The translations under genes were made by a program, and so were the position numbers. This document shows, one piece after another, positions 36,174 through 46,105 of a DNA stretch of 64,000 nucleotides. Source of the DNA: Allomuricauda sp. (GTDB lineage: Bacteria > Bacteroidota > Bacteroidia > Flavobacteriales > Flavobacteriaceae); assembly GCF_013911645.1 (NCBI RefSeq), contig NZ_JACESV010000006.1:62001-126000 (forward strand), written 5' to 3'. Numbering within the stretch: position 1 is the first letter of the stretch; each line of letters starts with the position of its first letter. The notes below the pieces were generated by a model. That model ran no database searches. It was not told the origin of the DNA and saw only the letters and a program-made list of their open reading frames with translations.

Positions 36174-37175
36174 CTAATCCAATTCATTTTTAAAAGATCG
36201 CGAAACCGGAATACTGGTTTTCTCCATAAGCGTCAATGAATTGTAACTTCTTTGTTTAATAAAATTTATATTCACAAGATAGGATCTGTGGCATTGTATA
36301 AAATTTGGGGGCAGCTCTTCCTTAATTTGGTGAAGTTTCCCCCTCACATAATGGTTTTTACCATCACTGGTAAAGATATTTAAGTAGTGGTCATCGGCTT
36401 TGATATACATCAAGTCACTTATATATACTCTAGCCTTATCCTTGAGGACAATATGATTTTTAATGACTATTCTTTTTAATTCATCAATCTTTTTTGAGGA
36501 CTCTCTTTGGTCTATTTCAAGGTTCTTGAAGCGGACACCCAAAATGGCAGCAAAAACTACGGCTTCCAATAAGGCACCTACATACAAAAAGAAGGATGCA
36601 TGAAGGCCAAATCGGTCCTCAAAACCATCGAAGCCATAAAAAATCTGAGCCAAGTAGGACAAATTAGCGAAACAGAAGAATAATAGGGAACCAAAAACAA
36701 ATAGGGTAGCCACCTTTGTTTTCAACCTCAAAAACTTGACATAACTGACTAGAGCAAAAACTGAAAAAAGAGGGGATAATAACATGAATGCATGTTTTTG
36801 CGCACCATGTCCCCAAATACCCAACAGGAAAACCAGAATAAAGATTCCTAAAACTAAAATATTCCTAGCCCAAACCAATACCTTATCCCATTGCGGTATC
36901 TTTTTAGGGGTATCAAGCAGTGCCCGCGCAAAGGATATATAAAAAATATAGGTGGCCAGATGAACACTGGGGCTGCTCATGATATGTATGTTCCTGTACG
37001 GACCAGGCAAAAGGCCTTGACCCAAAAAAAAGAGAAATAAGAAAAAAAAATAAAGGGAATAATATAAAAATTGCTGGTTCCTATTAATCAGGAAGATAAT
37101 TAAATGGTAAAAACTAAGGATAAAAATTGATCCTCTGAGGTAGTTATAAAAATTCGAGTAAATATCCCCTAGCAT
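36174..37175 (-). CDS. Seven-helix membrane LytTR transcription regulator
   Basis: The 333-aa protein has about seven membrane helices in its first 215 residues, of the 7TMR-DISM kind without the extracellular sensor domain. A short coiled-coil linker (NLEIDQRESSKKIDELKR) leads to a C-terminal LytTR domain (about 248-333) with LMYIKADDHYLNIF and NFIQCHRSYLVNINFI. It lies 25 bp downstream of the FN3 lipoprotein gene on the same strand, so it may be co-transcribed with the surface-protein operon. Confidence 0.85.
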   Translation of the reverse strand: MLGDIYSNFYNYLRGSIFILSFYHLIIFLINRNQQFLYYSLYFFFLFLFFLGQGLLPGPYRNIHIMSSPSVHLATYIFYISFARALLDTPKKIPQWDKVLVWARNILVLGIFILVFLLGIWGHGAQKHAFMLLSPLFSVFALVSYVKFLRLKTKVATLFVFGSLLFFCFANLSYLAQIFYGFDGFEDRFGLHASFFLYVGALLEAVVFAAILGVRFKNLEIDQRESSKKIDELKRIVIKNHIVLKDKARVYISDLMYIKADDHYLNIFTSDGKNHYVRGKLHQIKEELPPNFIQCHRSYLVNINFIKQRSYNSLTLMEKTSIPVSRSFKNELD

Positions 37176-37200
37176 CCTTACAAATCAGAAATTTTGTTCC

Positions 37201-37863
37201 TTAAAATTCCACAGATATACTATTGCTTGAAAAGTTACCGTTTTTATCATAGGCGATAACCTTGAAATAATACATGGTATTTGGTTCAATAGCTGTAGTG
37301 GCGGATGTTTGGTCGGTTTCTGAGATTAATTCATCAGGTGGGTCATTTAGTGAAAAGAACACGTTATAGTAATTAATGTCATTATCCAAATCCGTGCTCT
37401 GCCAAGAAAGTGTAACAGTATTGTCTCCATTGTTATTTACTCCCAAGTTGGGTGGAAACGGAACATGGTTCTCTTCGGACAACCCTTCAGTATAAAAGGT
37501 GAATTCCTCACTGGTTTTGGAATTGCCGAACCCATCGGCTACAGTTATCTTCCACCGATATAATGTTCCAGGCTCTAAATCTAAGATAGTCGAAGACGCC
37601 CCTGTCAATTCTGTAAATTGTGTCCCTGCTACAACATCCTCATATTCCAATAAAAATGAGTTTACACCTTCCACATCTTCCCAGTCTAGTTGCACACTTA
37701 TCAGCCCCGAAGCCAATTCTGTACCCAAACATTGGGAGTTGTTTTCCGGTAAAAGCAGGGTAACTGCTTGCAAATCTACATTGGTTTCGAACTTTCCTTC
37801 ACAACCTGTCAAAAGGATGAAGAATAAACTAACGATGATAGTATTCCTATAATATGAACCCAT
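37201..37863 (-). CDS. Fibronectin type III-like lipoprotein
   Basis: The 220-aa protein has a lipobox leader (FFILLTGC, Cys20). Two FN3-like beta-sandwich repeats follow, each with the LYRWKITVAD / MYYFKVIAYD type strand and an N-terminal VTLSWQ or VQLDWE strand. The start at 37863 was chosen because it lies after the stop of the upstream giant gene and leaves a proper lipoprotein signal. It is the last structural gene of the surface operon. Confidence 0.78.
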   Translation of the reverse strand: MGSYYRNTIIVSLFFILLTGCEGKFETNVDLQAVTLLLPENNSQCLGTELASGLISVQLDWEDVEGVNSFLLEYEDVVAGTQFTELTGASSTILDLEPGTLYRWKITVADGFGNSKTSEEFTFYTEGLSEENHVPFPPNLGVNNNGDNTVTLSWQSTDLDNDINYYNVFFSLNDPPDELISETDQTSATTAIEPNTMYYFKVIAYDKNGNFSSNSISVEF

Positions 37864-37867
37864 GAAT

Positions 37868-40800
37868 TTATTCTTTAACAATTTTAAACGACTTTATAGC
37901 ATCCAAGCTATTTGATTGGATTAAGTAAACACCACTTGGTAGGGTTGACAGGTCGATGGACGCCTTTCCTGAAATTATCTCCAACTCAACTTGTTTGACC
38001 ATTTGACCACTCAGCGAGTAGATATTTAGTCTCCCTTTTTCATCTGAAGTAAACCCTTGGAAATTCAGTATGTCAACCACTGGATTTGGATAAATAGAAA
38101 TATCTCCTATCTGGATTATTTCTGCATAAATCCCTTGACAATCGGAAGAACCCGATATACTAATTTCATTTTTACCTTTCTCCACCGGCACCGTTAGAAT
38201 TTCTTTCCCAGTGCTTTCCATACTGAAACTATATTGTTTTTGGTTTACATAAACTTCATATTCCTTACTTCCATCTACTATAAATCGGGCCTTCAGGTTC
38301 CTTGAATCTATACCTTGGGTCGTGGCCGATATACGATCGTATGTTTTAATCTCAACTCCAAAGCAACGTTCAAAATCTGGGAGTTCACCAGTTGTAATAC
38401 ACACTTGATAACTTCCTTGGGCCAAATTGGTCGCGACATAGTCATTGCTAAAATTCGCTGTGCCCACTGGATTACCATCCAAACTTACTTCGAATGTATA
38501 CTGCTCGTTATCGACGCTTACTTCAAAACTACCATTGCTCCTGTCAGGACAAGTTTCACTCAGTACCAAAACGGAAATATCTTCCAGCCCAATGTCCAAT
38601 CCAGTTTCTGGACAACCATTTTCATTCGATATACCTGCCTCAAGTGGGCAATTATCCATACTGTCGGGAACACCATCATTATCATCATCCAAATCAGCAT
38701 TATTTCCTGTTCCATCGCCATCGGTATCCGTGTCCTCACTGTCATCCCTAGGAAAAGCATCCTCCGTGTCTGGTATGCCATCACCATCATCATCCGTATC
38801 ACAGAGATCTCCAATACCGTCACCATCCAAATCAGCTTGGTCAGCATTTGCCGTGTTAGGACAGTTATCTACTACGTCAAGAACGCCATCGTTATCAGAA
38901 TCCGAACCATTTGCAGCGTTATTATCGATTATCTGCCCCTTTACTTGTGACACCGGAATAGTAATATCCGATTCGTTGGTTGTTATTTCAACAATAAAGG
39001 TCTCAACTTCTTCCTCAACAGTGTCGTCTATAATCTCAATCTCAAAAGTTGCCGATGATTGTCCAGGTTCAATAAATACGGTATTGCCGATTTGGTTTTT
39101 TAGCCCATTTATAAAATCAGTTCCCAATTCCGCAGATGTCCCACTTGCACTTTCAGACAAAGACACATCAAACCCAAGACTATTTTGTGTGCCATTAGTT
39201 GCACTATTTCCATTATCATCTCCCAAGCCCAAAGCGAATATGGCATCTTGAAGACCTTCTGCCCCATCTTGGATTTTCGTCAAGATAATATGGTTGTCAT
39301 TATCGGCTATCCCCAATTGGGCACTCGGCAGTAACCCATTTATGTCCACAAAATAGCCATCCCCTTCTTGTATTTCCAATCCAACCGATTCCAGACCTTC
39401 AAAAATCATGTCATCTATTGCACTGATTGAAATTTCCGTGGAAGACTGCCCATTGGGAATAATCCTATTTCCACTTAGGCTGAAATCGGTTCCTTGCTGA
39501 GCTGTACCGATGTCCAACCAATTCAATTGGATGTCCTGCCCGCTAGTATTGGTCAAGGCATTCCCATTCCCGTCAGTGAGCGAAATGGTAAAAACTGAAG
39601 GAATGCCATTTTCATCGATGTTGTTTCCAGCGGCTACCTCAATTCGGAAATCATCTTCAATAACATTGTAAGTGTAAGTGAAGGACAAATCCCCTGGAAC
39701 TAATGGGAGTTCAGTAGAATTCGATGTCACTTCCAACACAATGGATTCATTTCCTTCTATTTCGGTGTCGGCTAATATAACCAGACCCGGAACAGGAATT
39801 GGATTGTTGCCATCATAGGTTTGTGCAGGTATTTGAATGGTAAGTGGTTGCCCATTATTAAATTCATAGTCTGAACCTGCAACGGCAGGATTACTGAAAG
39901 AAGCATTGCTGGTCACATCCGTAATTTGAATAGTTGTTGGAATGGTCACGGTACCATTTAGTACCAATTGTGGATTTGGAAAAGCAAGGTCTTCGAGCAT
40001 CGACTCACTTGAAACCAAAAATGCTACACTAACTTGGTTGGGGGCAGCAGAACAATCTTCCAAAAATTGTGTCCCCGCATCATACTGCCAAGTTGATGAG
40101 ACATTGCCCACGGTGGCCCCATCAACTTCAACGCATGATAAATCCGGGAAATTGCCCGTAATGATAACATCACTGATGTTTCCATTATTTCCATTTTTTA
40201 AATTTAATGAGGTTAATGGTACACCTCCGTTCGTACCATTGTATGCCAAAAATATTCTGTCAATATTTGGACAAGCGGAAAAATCCAACGAAGTAATCCC
40301 TGTGTTCTCGCCCTCATATGTAGATAGACTACTGGATGTTCCACCGTCTTGCAAACTTGTAAGGTCTAAGGTAGTAAGGTTGGGGTTATTTCTAACGCTC
40401 AGCGTTTCTAAGGTTGTAAGATTCGTGATGTCCAGACTTGTCAAATCATTGTCCACTACGGAAAGCCGTTCCAAGTCTCTTAAAAAAACAGACAAGGGCA
40501 AATTTTGCAAGTTGGGATTCCCTTCGATCTCAACATTGACCAAAGCCCTATTGTTCAACTGTAAACCATTAAAGGTACCAAGTGACGTCCCTGCGACTCT
40601 CAGGGTTTTGAGAAGAATATTTTCATCCAATTGAAAACTGGTAAGTTTTGGTAAATTCTCTACAATCAAATCAGTTGCCCTGATATCAAAAATCGTCAAA
40701 TCTTCAAGGTTGGACCTATTTTCCACGGCAAAAATAGTTAGGTCCTCCCCTGCCACTTCCATGGAGGTCAGTGGAGAATCATCTGCCGGTAATACCAGGT

Positions 40801-43800
40801 TCGAAATAGTATTGAATCTAAGGGAAAGGTTTTCTAAAAAATCATTGGTCGATAGGTCCAAAGAAGTCAATTGGGTTCCCTCAATTGCCAGAAACCTGAT
40901 ACCGGTATCAGAAACATTGAGACTGCTCAAGTCAGGATGGTTCAAAAGGAACAATGATGCCAGAGGATTTGAACTCACATCCACGCGTTGAAGCCTTGTA
41001 TTGAACTCCAAGTTTAAATCAACAATACCATTTCCAAAGACCTCCAGTACCTCCAATGCCACATTGTTGACCAGATTTAATGCATTTAGACTACAGGCAT
41101 TGGCGTATAGTTCCCTGAGTTGAAGGTTTTGGCTCAAATCTATGGTGCCCAGATTGATTTGGTTAACGTTCAGAACCTCCAAATCGACAAAATCCTGAAT
41201 TCCCTCCATGGAATTGATGAACAAGCGCTCCACATTGACATTGGTCACCCCAACTAGGGCCGAAGTGAGCACCCTGCCATCGTTCGGGGTGGCATCAATC
41301 CCTTGATCGACCAGATACTGTTCAAAAACAGTATCCGGAATCAAGGTGTACTCGGATGTACAATTGGCTTGGTACGAGGCCATATTATCTTTCACCCAAC
41401 CCGTGGGCGATGTTCCAACTATTGAAGCATCGACCTGTATACAACTCAAATTGGGGTTGTTCTCCAGTTGAAGGCTTGTTATCGAGCCATTGAAGCCATT
41501 TTGAACATTGGCCTCTGTTAATGCACCATTATAACTGTTGTACGCGCTTAGCCTTGTCATATTTGGATTATTGGAAATATCAATTGTTGTTAAACCAGAC
41601 CCATAGGTTTCCAATATCTCTAGAGCAGTTAAACTGCTCACATCGATATTCGAGAGCGATTCATTCAGTTGCACCCCTAAATAAGTTAAATTAGGCACGC
41701 TGCTTAAATCCAAATTGGAGATACCGGAATCGGCCAAAAGCAAGGATGTCACATTTTGTTTTCCCGTAAGGTCTAAGGAAGTAAATTGGGTTCCCCTTGG
41801 TACCAGGGTTATATCCTCTAAAAGATTATTAGTACTTATGTCCACCCCACTCAATTGGGGAGCATTTATAATGGATAGACGTACCAGGTTTGGATTTCCC
41901 GAAAAATTGATTTGTGGCAAGGAGGCCGCTTGATCGTTAATTAAGCTGAAATCTTCCAGTGCCGTAAAGTCCTGTATTCCTGCAAAACTGGATATATTGT
42001 AATCAGAGATATCCAATGTCGTTACTGTATTGATGGATGCCGTAGGTACCCTACCGTCAATGGTAGGGTTTGTGTCAATTCCTTGATCGATTAGGTATTG
42101 CTCAAATATAGGATTTGGAATTTCAGTATATTCAGTAATGGATGTATCCACGAATATCTCTGAGGACAAGGAAACCCTATTTCCGTTTTCAATGCCCGTA
42201 CCACTAACCAATAGTTTTGAAGAATCAACTAATTGAACCGAGTTGAGCTCTACATCATTGAGTCCAAAGCTTTGCTCCAAAATACCGTTGTTGGCAAATG
42301 AGGCGTCCATTGTTCCTGTATCATCAAATACAGCAACAAAACCATTGGTGCCGCTTGTACCTACGACGGCGAATTTATTTCCTGCCAAATATTGAATTTC
42401 ATAGGCGCTCAAGTTTGCATTGGCAAGCCCCAGATAGAGGTATGAGTTGGTGCCAAAGGAATTGTCCGGTGTGCCATCTGAATTGTATTTTCTCACCTTT
42501 ACCCTATTGCCCGATATATTCTCATTACCCAAAACCAAAAAACTACCGTCATCGTAAATGATGAAATCCATTGCATTGTTGGAACTTGCGGTATAGATAT
42601 CCGATGCCAAAAAATTGGTATCTTCAACACCATTGGGATTAAACTTTTTGAGAGCAAAAGTTCTGGATGTACCATTGATCAATTCACCACTCACATAGAT
42701 GTTCCCATCATTTCCCGTTTTAATTTTTGAGGGAACAAAGCGCCCACCGGAAATAGTTGGCCTTACTATGCCATTAGTGCCAAAACCAGTATCCAGAAGC
42801 CCTGCATTTGTTCCCTGTCCCAAATAACGGGCGATAACAAATTCCGAATCACTGGTTCCTGCCACCACTAATTTTGTTTGGCCATTATCTTCCATGGCCG
42901 TAACGGATGAGGCAATATCATTGCTTCCATTGTTGATATCAGTCTGGACGATATCATTTATTGACCCACCAAAATCTATACGTGTGAATGCCCCGTTTAT
43001 GTTTTCCGTAAGTCGGGCCAACATAAAATCATTGTCACCATTGGTGTTGATCACGCCGACACCTATTAAATGTTCATCAGAAGATGCACTACCAGAGTTA
43101 TCTTGGTAATATGCACCATGGTTCAGCTCCAAATCGACCAGGGTGGTCGCGATTTCGCCTATGTTCCCAATTCCACCTACACTAGGATTTACTGCTTGGA
43201 TGTATTTATATCCGGTCAACGGTTGCTCACTCACTGCTATTACAGGAAATGGGTATGGAGTACTTCCTCCGGATCTCTTGGTCAGAATACTTTTGATAAT
43301 CTTATGTTTAGGTTCCAGTATATATCTTCCAGAACGGTTGCCAAAATTTGGATCGGGCTGGGTATTGGATTGCAACCTGATCATAGTCAATGTGAACGTA
43401 TACCCACTTGTGGAGTCATAAAAGTCAGCTGTACTACTGTAACCTACCCCAAGCACTTCGGCATTATCCATTTTGAATCCCTTGACCAAAAAATCTTGGT
43501 GGCCTAAAAAATCAAAAGGCTCTGATACGCCATCAGGGCTAAAGGTATTGACCAACCCACCATTAGGCCCTACTTTTCGAAAATGAAAATCATTCCATCT
43601 GTTATCAGAACCATAGTATAAAATTTCTCCGTTGGCATAATCCAGAAAATTGTCTTGAATACTGTTAATGGAACTTCTGAAAATAGAAAAACCGGAGTTA
43701 AATCTCCCAAAATCGCCATAGCTCATATCATAATCTCCAAGATTTGTATTGTACCGTCTTAAAGTCCCGCCATAACCGACCATGATACCATTTGGGCTAT

Positions 43801-44581
43801 AAATCGCTGCTCGTTCACCAATATCAAAAGGACCGGAAAATAAATCGCCTGTATGTTCAATTATTGATAATTTCCAATTTCTTATACCAGATGGTTTATG
43901 CACAACTGCGTAGCCACCTACTCCGTTAAAAGTTTGCTTGTCAACTGAGCTTATAGATCCTACTAATTGGTCGGTAAGGCCATCATCCGAAAAGGTAGGG
44001 TCAAACTCACCATTTGCAGTCAGCTTTAAAAGATAGCTGCCACCTCCGCCTCTTCTATTTAGCGGAACAACAATCTTATAATTTGTAGGAAAGGCAATGG
44101 GACTCAGAGCCAATCGGACGTCCTCGGCCAAATCTATTGTAGTCGTACCATTTACCCCAAAGGAAGTATCCAACTTGCCTTGTGGGTTATATTTTACAAT
44201 TTGTGGGTTGTTCGCCTGATCTTGTATTCCAACCACAAAAGAGCCATCGGGAAAAGCATCGAGATATTGTGCTGTAAGTCCATTGGCGATATCGACGTCA
44301 TTAACCACAACCATACCATTGATTCCGAAATTTTGATCTAAGGTACCGTTATTATTAAATCTTAAAACAACTTCAAGGTCTCTGTTGAAATCATTAAATT
44401 GACCAAGCACGGTTATCATATAATTTTCATAGGCAGCATCATAGGTGGTGAACCTAATTTCTTTTAAAAATTTGGTGACCACTCCATTAGCACCATAATT
44501 GGGGTTCAGTTCCCCAGGGGTCTGGCTGCTTCCTGTGTAGGAAACAAAAATCAATAGGATAAATAGTAGTTGTTTTTTCAT
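37868..44581 (-). CDS. Giant T9SS-exported surface protein: delta-60, LRR, Calx-beta-like, TSP3 repeats
   Basis: A 2237-aa secreted protein with a signal peptide (1-19). In order it carries delta-60-type repeats (about 25-830; DxxFGxNG motifs such as LDTSFGVNG), and two leucine-rich-repeat blocks (about 840-1500), each opened by FEQYLIDQGIDT or FEQYLVDQGIDA. Then come Calx-beta-like modules (about 1540-1900), Asp-rich thrombospondin type 3 repeats (about 1910-2000, DSDNDGVLDVVDNCP) and a final SprB-like region. A C-terminal type A sorting domain ends it (NPVVDILNF ... LPSGVYLIQS). It is expected to be exported by T9SS and attached to the cell surface, as an adhesin or glycan/protein binder. 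Confidence 0.88.
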   Translation of the reverse strand: MKKQLLFILLIFVSYTGSSQTPGELNPNYGANGVVTKFLKEIRFTTYDAAYENYMITVLGQFNDFNRDLEVVLRFNNNGTLDQNFGINGMVVVNDVDIANGLTAQYLDAFPDGSFVVGIQDQANNPQIVKYNPQGKLDTSFGVNGTTTIDLAEDVRLALSPIAFPTNYKIVVPLNRRGGGGSYLLKLTANGEFDPTFSDDGLTDQLVGSISSVDKQTFNGVGGYAVVHKPSGIRNWKLSIIEHTGDLFSGPFDIGERAAIYSPNGIMVGYGGTLRRYNTNLGDYDMSYGDFGRFNSGFSIFRSSINSIQDNFLDYANGEILYYGSDNRWNDFHFRKVGPNGGLVNTFSPDGVSEPFDFLGHQDFLVKGFKMDNAEVLGVGYSSTADFYDSTSGYTFTLTMIRLQSNTQPDPNFGNRSGRYILEPKHKIIKSILTKRSGGSTPYPFPVIAVSEQPLTGYKYIQAVNPSVGGIGNIGEIATTLVDLELNHGAYYQDNSGSASSDEHLIGVGVINTNGDNDFMLARLTENINGAFTRIDFGGSINDIVQTDINNGSNDIASSVTAMEDNGQTKLVVAGTSDSEFVIARYLGQGTNAGLLDTGFGTNGIVRPTISGGRFVPSKIKTGNDGNIYVSGELINGTSRTFALKKFNPNGVEDTNFLASDIYTASSNNAMDFIIYDDGSFLVLGNENISGNRVKVRKYNSDGTPDNSFGTNSYLYLGLANANLSAYEIQYLAGNKFAVVGTSGTNGFVAVFDDTGTMDASFANNGILEQSFGLNDVELNSVQLVDSSKLLVSGTGIENGNRVSLSSEIFVDTSITEYTEIPNPIFEQYLIDQGIDTNPTIDGRVPTASINTVTTLDISDYNISSFAGIQDFTALEDFSLINDQAASLPQINFSGNPNLVRLSIINAPQLSGVDISTNNLLEDITLVPRGTQFTSLDLTGKQNVTSLLLADSGISNLDLSSVPNLTYLGVQLNESLSNIDVSSLTALEILETYGSGLTTIDISNNPNMTRLSAYNSYNGALTEANVQNGFNGSITSLQLENNPNLSCIQVDASIVGTSPTGWVKDNMASYQANCTSEYTLIPDTVFEQYLVDQGIDATPNDGRVLTSALVGVTNVNVERLFINSMEGIQDFVDLEVLNVNQINLGTIDLSQNLQLRELYANACSLNALNLVNNVALEVLEVFGNGIVDLNLEFNTRLQRVDVSSNPLASLFLLNHPDLSSLNVSDTGIRFLAIEGTQLTSLDLSTNDFLENLSLRFNTISNLVLPADDSPLTSMEVAGEDLTIFAVENRSNLEDLTIFDIRATDLIVENLPKLTSFQLDENILLKTLRVAGTSLGTFNGLQLNNRALVNVEIEGNPNLQNLPLSVFLRDLERLSVVDNDLTSLDITNLTTLETLSVRNNPNLTTLDLTSLQDGGTSSSLSTYEGENTGITSLDFSACPNIDRIFLAYNGTNGGVPLTSLNLKNGNNGNISDVIITGNFPDLSCVEVDGATVGNVSSTWQYDAGTQFLEDCSAAPNQVSVAFLVSSESMLEDLAFPNPQLVLNGTVTIPTTIQITDVTSNASFSNPAVAGSDYEFNNGQPLTIQIPAQTYDGNNPIPVPGLVILADTEIEGNESIVLEVTSNSTELPLVPGDLSFTYTYNVIEDDFRIEVAAGNNIDENGIPSVFTISLTDGNGNALTNTSGQDIQLNWLDIGTAQQGTDFSLSGNRIIPNGQSSTEISISAIDDMIFEGLESVGLEIQEGDGYFVDINGLLPSAQLGIADNDNHIILTKIQDGAEGLQDAIFALGLGDDNGNSATNGTQNSLGFDVSLSESASGTSAELGTDFINGLKNQIGNTVFIEPGQSSATFEIEIIDDTVEEEVETFIVEITTNESDITIPVSQVKGQIIDNNAANGSDSDNDGVLDVVDNCPNTANADQADLDGDGIGDLCDTDDDGDGIPDTEDAFPRDDSEDTDTDGDGTGNNADLDDDNDGVPDSMDNCPLEAGISNENGCPETGLDIGLEDISVLVLSETCPDRSNGSFEVSVDNEQYTFEVSLDGNPVGTANFSNDYVATNLAQGSYQVCITTGELPDFERCFGVEIKTYDRISATTQGIDSRNLKARFIVDGSKEYEVYVNQKQYSFSMESTGKEILTVPVEKGKNEISISGSSDCQGIYAEIIQIGDISIYPNPVVDILNFQGFTSDEKGRLNIYSLSGQMVKQVELEIISGKASIDLSTLPSGVYLIQSNSLDAIKSFKIVKE

Positions 44582-44592
44582 TTCGACTTGAT

Positions 44593-45594
44593 TTATTGAC
44601 TACAGTCAGTATCTCCTTGGTTAAAGTCAGTTCTTACAACGGTCCCCGTTGTTCTTAGGTTCCATACCTCTTGGGGCAAACATTTCAAAACATTGTTTCC
44701 AGAAAGGTTTAAAAGTGAAAGATTATTCAGGCTTGCGTATTCAGAGGGTACACTTCCAAAGAAATTGACTTGTAAGGCCAGCGTCCCCAATTTTTGTAAA
44801 TTTCCAATTCCTACTGGAAGCGTCTCCAATTCATTAAAAGGTATAGTTAGAAATTCGAGGTTTTGTAAGAGGCCGATACTTTCAGGAATAGTGGTGAGTT
44901 CATTTTTTTCAAGTGTTAACCATTGTAAAGAACTTAGGTTTCCGATGGTTTGTGGAAGCTTAAGCAAATTGTTGGAATTAAGATCCAAATATTCCAAACG
45001 GGCCAAATTGCCAATGGATTGAGGAAGTTCAGTTAGTAGATTGTTTTGAAGGGTAAGTCGAGTAAGGTTTTCCCAGTTGCCAATGTCGGCAGGTATGTCA
45101 ACAAGTTGGTTCTCAGTTGAACTGAACTCTTCAATTAAGGTCCAATTACCAATACTTTCCGGTAAACTGGATAAGTTATTTCTATCCAAATAAGCTGTTT
45201 TAATTTTTGTTAGCTTTCCTATTTCATCAGAAATGTATGTTAACTGATTGTCGGCTAAGTCCAATAACTCCACTTCAGTAAGAACTCCTATGGATGAGGG
45301 AATGATGGACAAATCTTTAAAAGACAGATCAAGAACTACAACTCTATATGCTGTTATGTCTGCGCCTGAACCACTTGCGGTTGCTCCAACGGATATTAAA
45401 AATTGAAATATTGAAGAATCTATGTTATCCCACCTCGGATCGGAAACATATAGGTTATTGGCTTCATAAATTGCCTTTAATGCTTGAACATCTTCAAATA
45501 GCCCTGCATTTTCAGAGGGTGGTGAATCATCATTTGCAGTATCACAAGAGATAGCTATTAATAAAAGGACAAAAAATAGTTGTATTTTTTTCAT
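44593..45594 (-). CDS. Leucine-rich-repeat lipoprotein
   Basis: The 333-aa protein has a lipobox (LLLIAISC, Cys17). About eight to nine typical 23-residue LRRs (consensus LPxSIGNLxxLxxLxLxxNxL) span residues 100-310 and resemble the bacterial/plant-type LRR horseshoe. The N-terminal part has an LRR-cap helix (DVQALKAIYEANNL). Such lipoproteins usually bind proteins at the cell surface. It lies 11 bp upstream of the giant gene. Confidence 0.85.
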   Translation of the reverse strand: MKKIQLFFVLLLIAISCDTANDDSPPSENAGLFEDVQALKAIYEANNLYVSDPRWDNIDSSIFQFLISVGATASGSGADITAYRVVVLDLSFKDLSIIPSSIGVLTEVELLDLADNQLTYISDEIGKLTKIKTAYLDRNNLSSLPESIGNWTLIEEFSSTENQLVDIPADIGNWENLTRLTLQNNLLTELPQSIGNLARLEYLDLNSNNLLKLPQTIGNLSSLQWLTLEKNELTTIPESIGLLQNLEFLTIPFNELETLPVGIGNLQKLGTLALQVNFFGSVPSEYASLNNLSLLNLSGNNVLKCLPQEVWNLRTTGTVVRTDFNQGDTDCSQ

Positions 45595-45605
45595 AGTTTA
45601 GTTTT

Positions 45606-46094
45606 TTAATCAATTCTTATCAACCCTTCAGCATTACCTATGAAGAATTCCAAATCATTGGCGTTCAATTTGAAAACACGCCCGGAAAATTCGAACACGG
45701 TCGCATTCTCGCTAACATTAACAGTACCTTCTTTGAAATAGGCGTCTTCGTTAATGCTCAATAGGTCCGCATGGAAAAAAGAAATATCCACATACTCACA
45801 TTCCCCATTTACAATACTATAACGGTCATCCTGTAAGTTTTCATTGTCCGATGCAATTTCCAATTTCATTGAATTTTCTCCATCAAAACCATTGTAGTTA
45901 AAACCAACAGTGCTGAAATATCTGAAACAATCTGTGTCGAAAGTGGATTCATAAGACTGGAACAGGTCATCAAACTCGAGAATCTGGGAAGTTGCTGTGA
46001 TTTCAATATAGTTGACAAGGTCTACTTCGGTGCTTTCTGTACAAAGCGATAGAAAGAAAGTAGTGGATAAAATGGCTATAGATGAGAGTTTCAT
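45606..46094 (-). CDS. Secreted hypothetical protein of surface operon
   Basis: The 162-aa protein has a signal peptide with a Cys at its end (FFLSLCTES), so it may be a lipoprotein. The rest is acidic and beta-rich. The start at 46094 follows the stop of the upstream gene (46106) and gives a clean leader; a longer frame would overlap that gene. No family is recognised. It lies between two LRR-protein genes in the operon. Confidence 0.7.
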   Translation of the reverse strand: MKLSSIAILSTTFFLSLCTESTEVDLVNYIEITATSQILEFDDLFQSYESTFDTDCFRYFSTVGFNYNGFDGENSMKLEIASDNENLQDDRYSIVNGECEYVDISFFHADLLSINEDAYFKEGTVNVSENATVFEFSGRVFKLNANDLEFFIGNAEGLIRID

Positions 46095-46105
46095 GAATGT
46101 GATTG

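Noticed and set aside
35160-37200. Right attachment site copy of the tmRNA 3' end
   Set aside because: Searched by eye for GGTTCGAATCC and CCTCCGGCTCC in this region; not seen.
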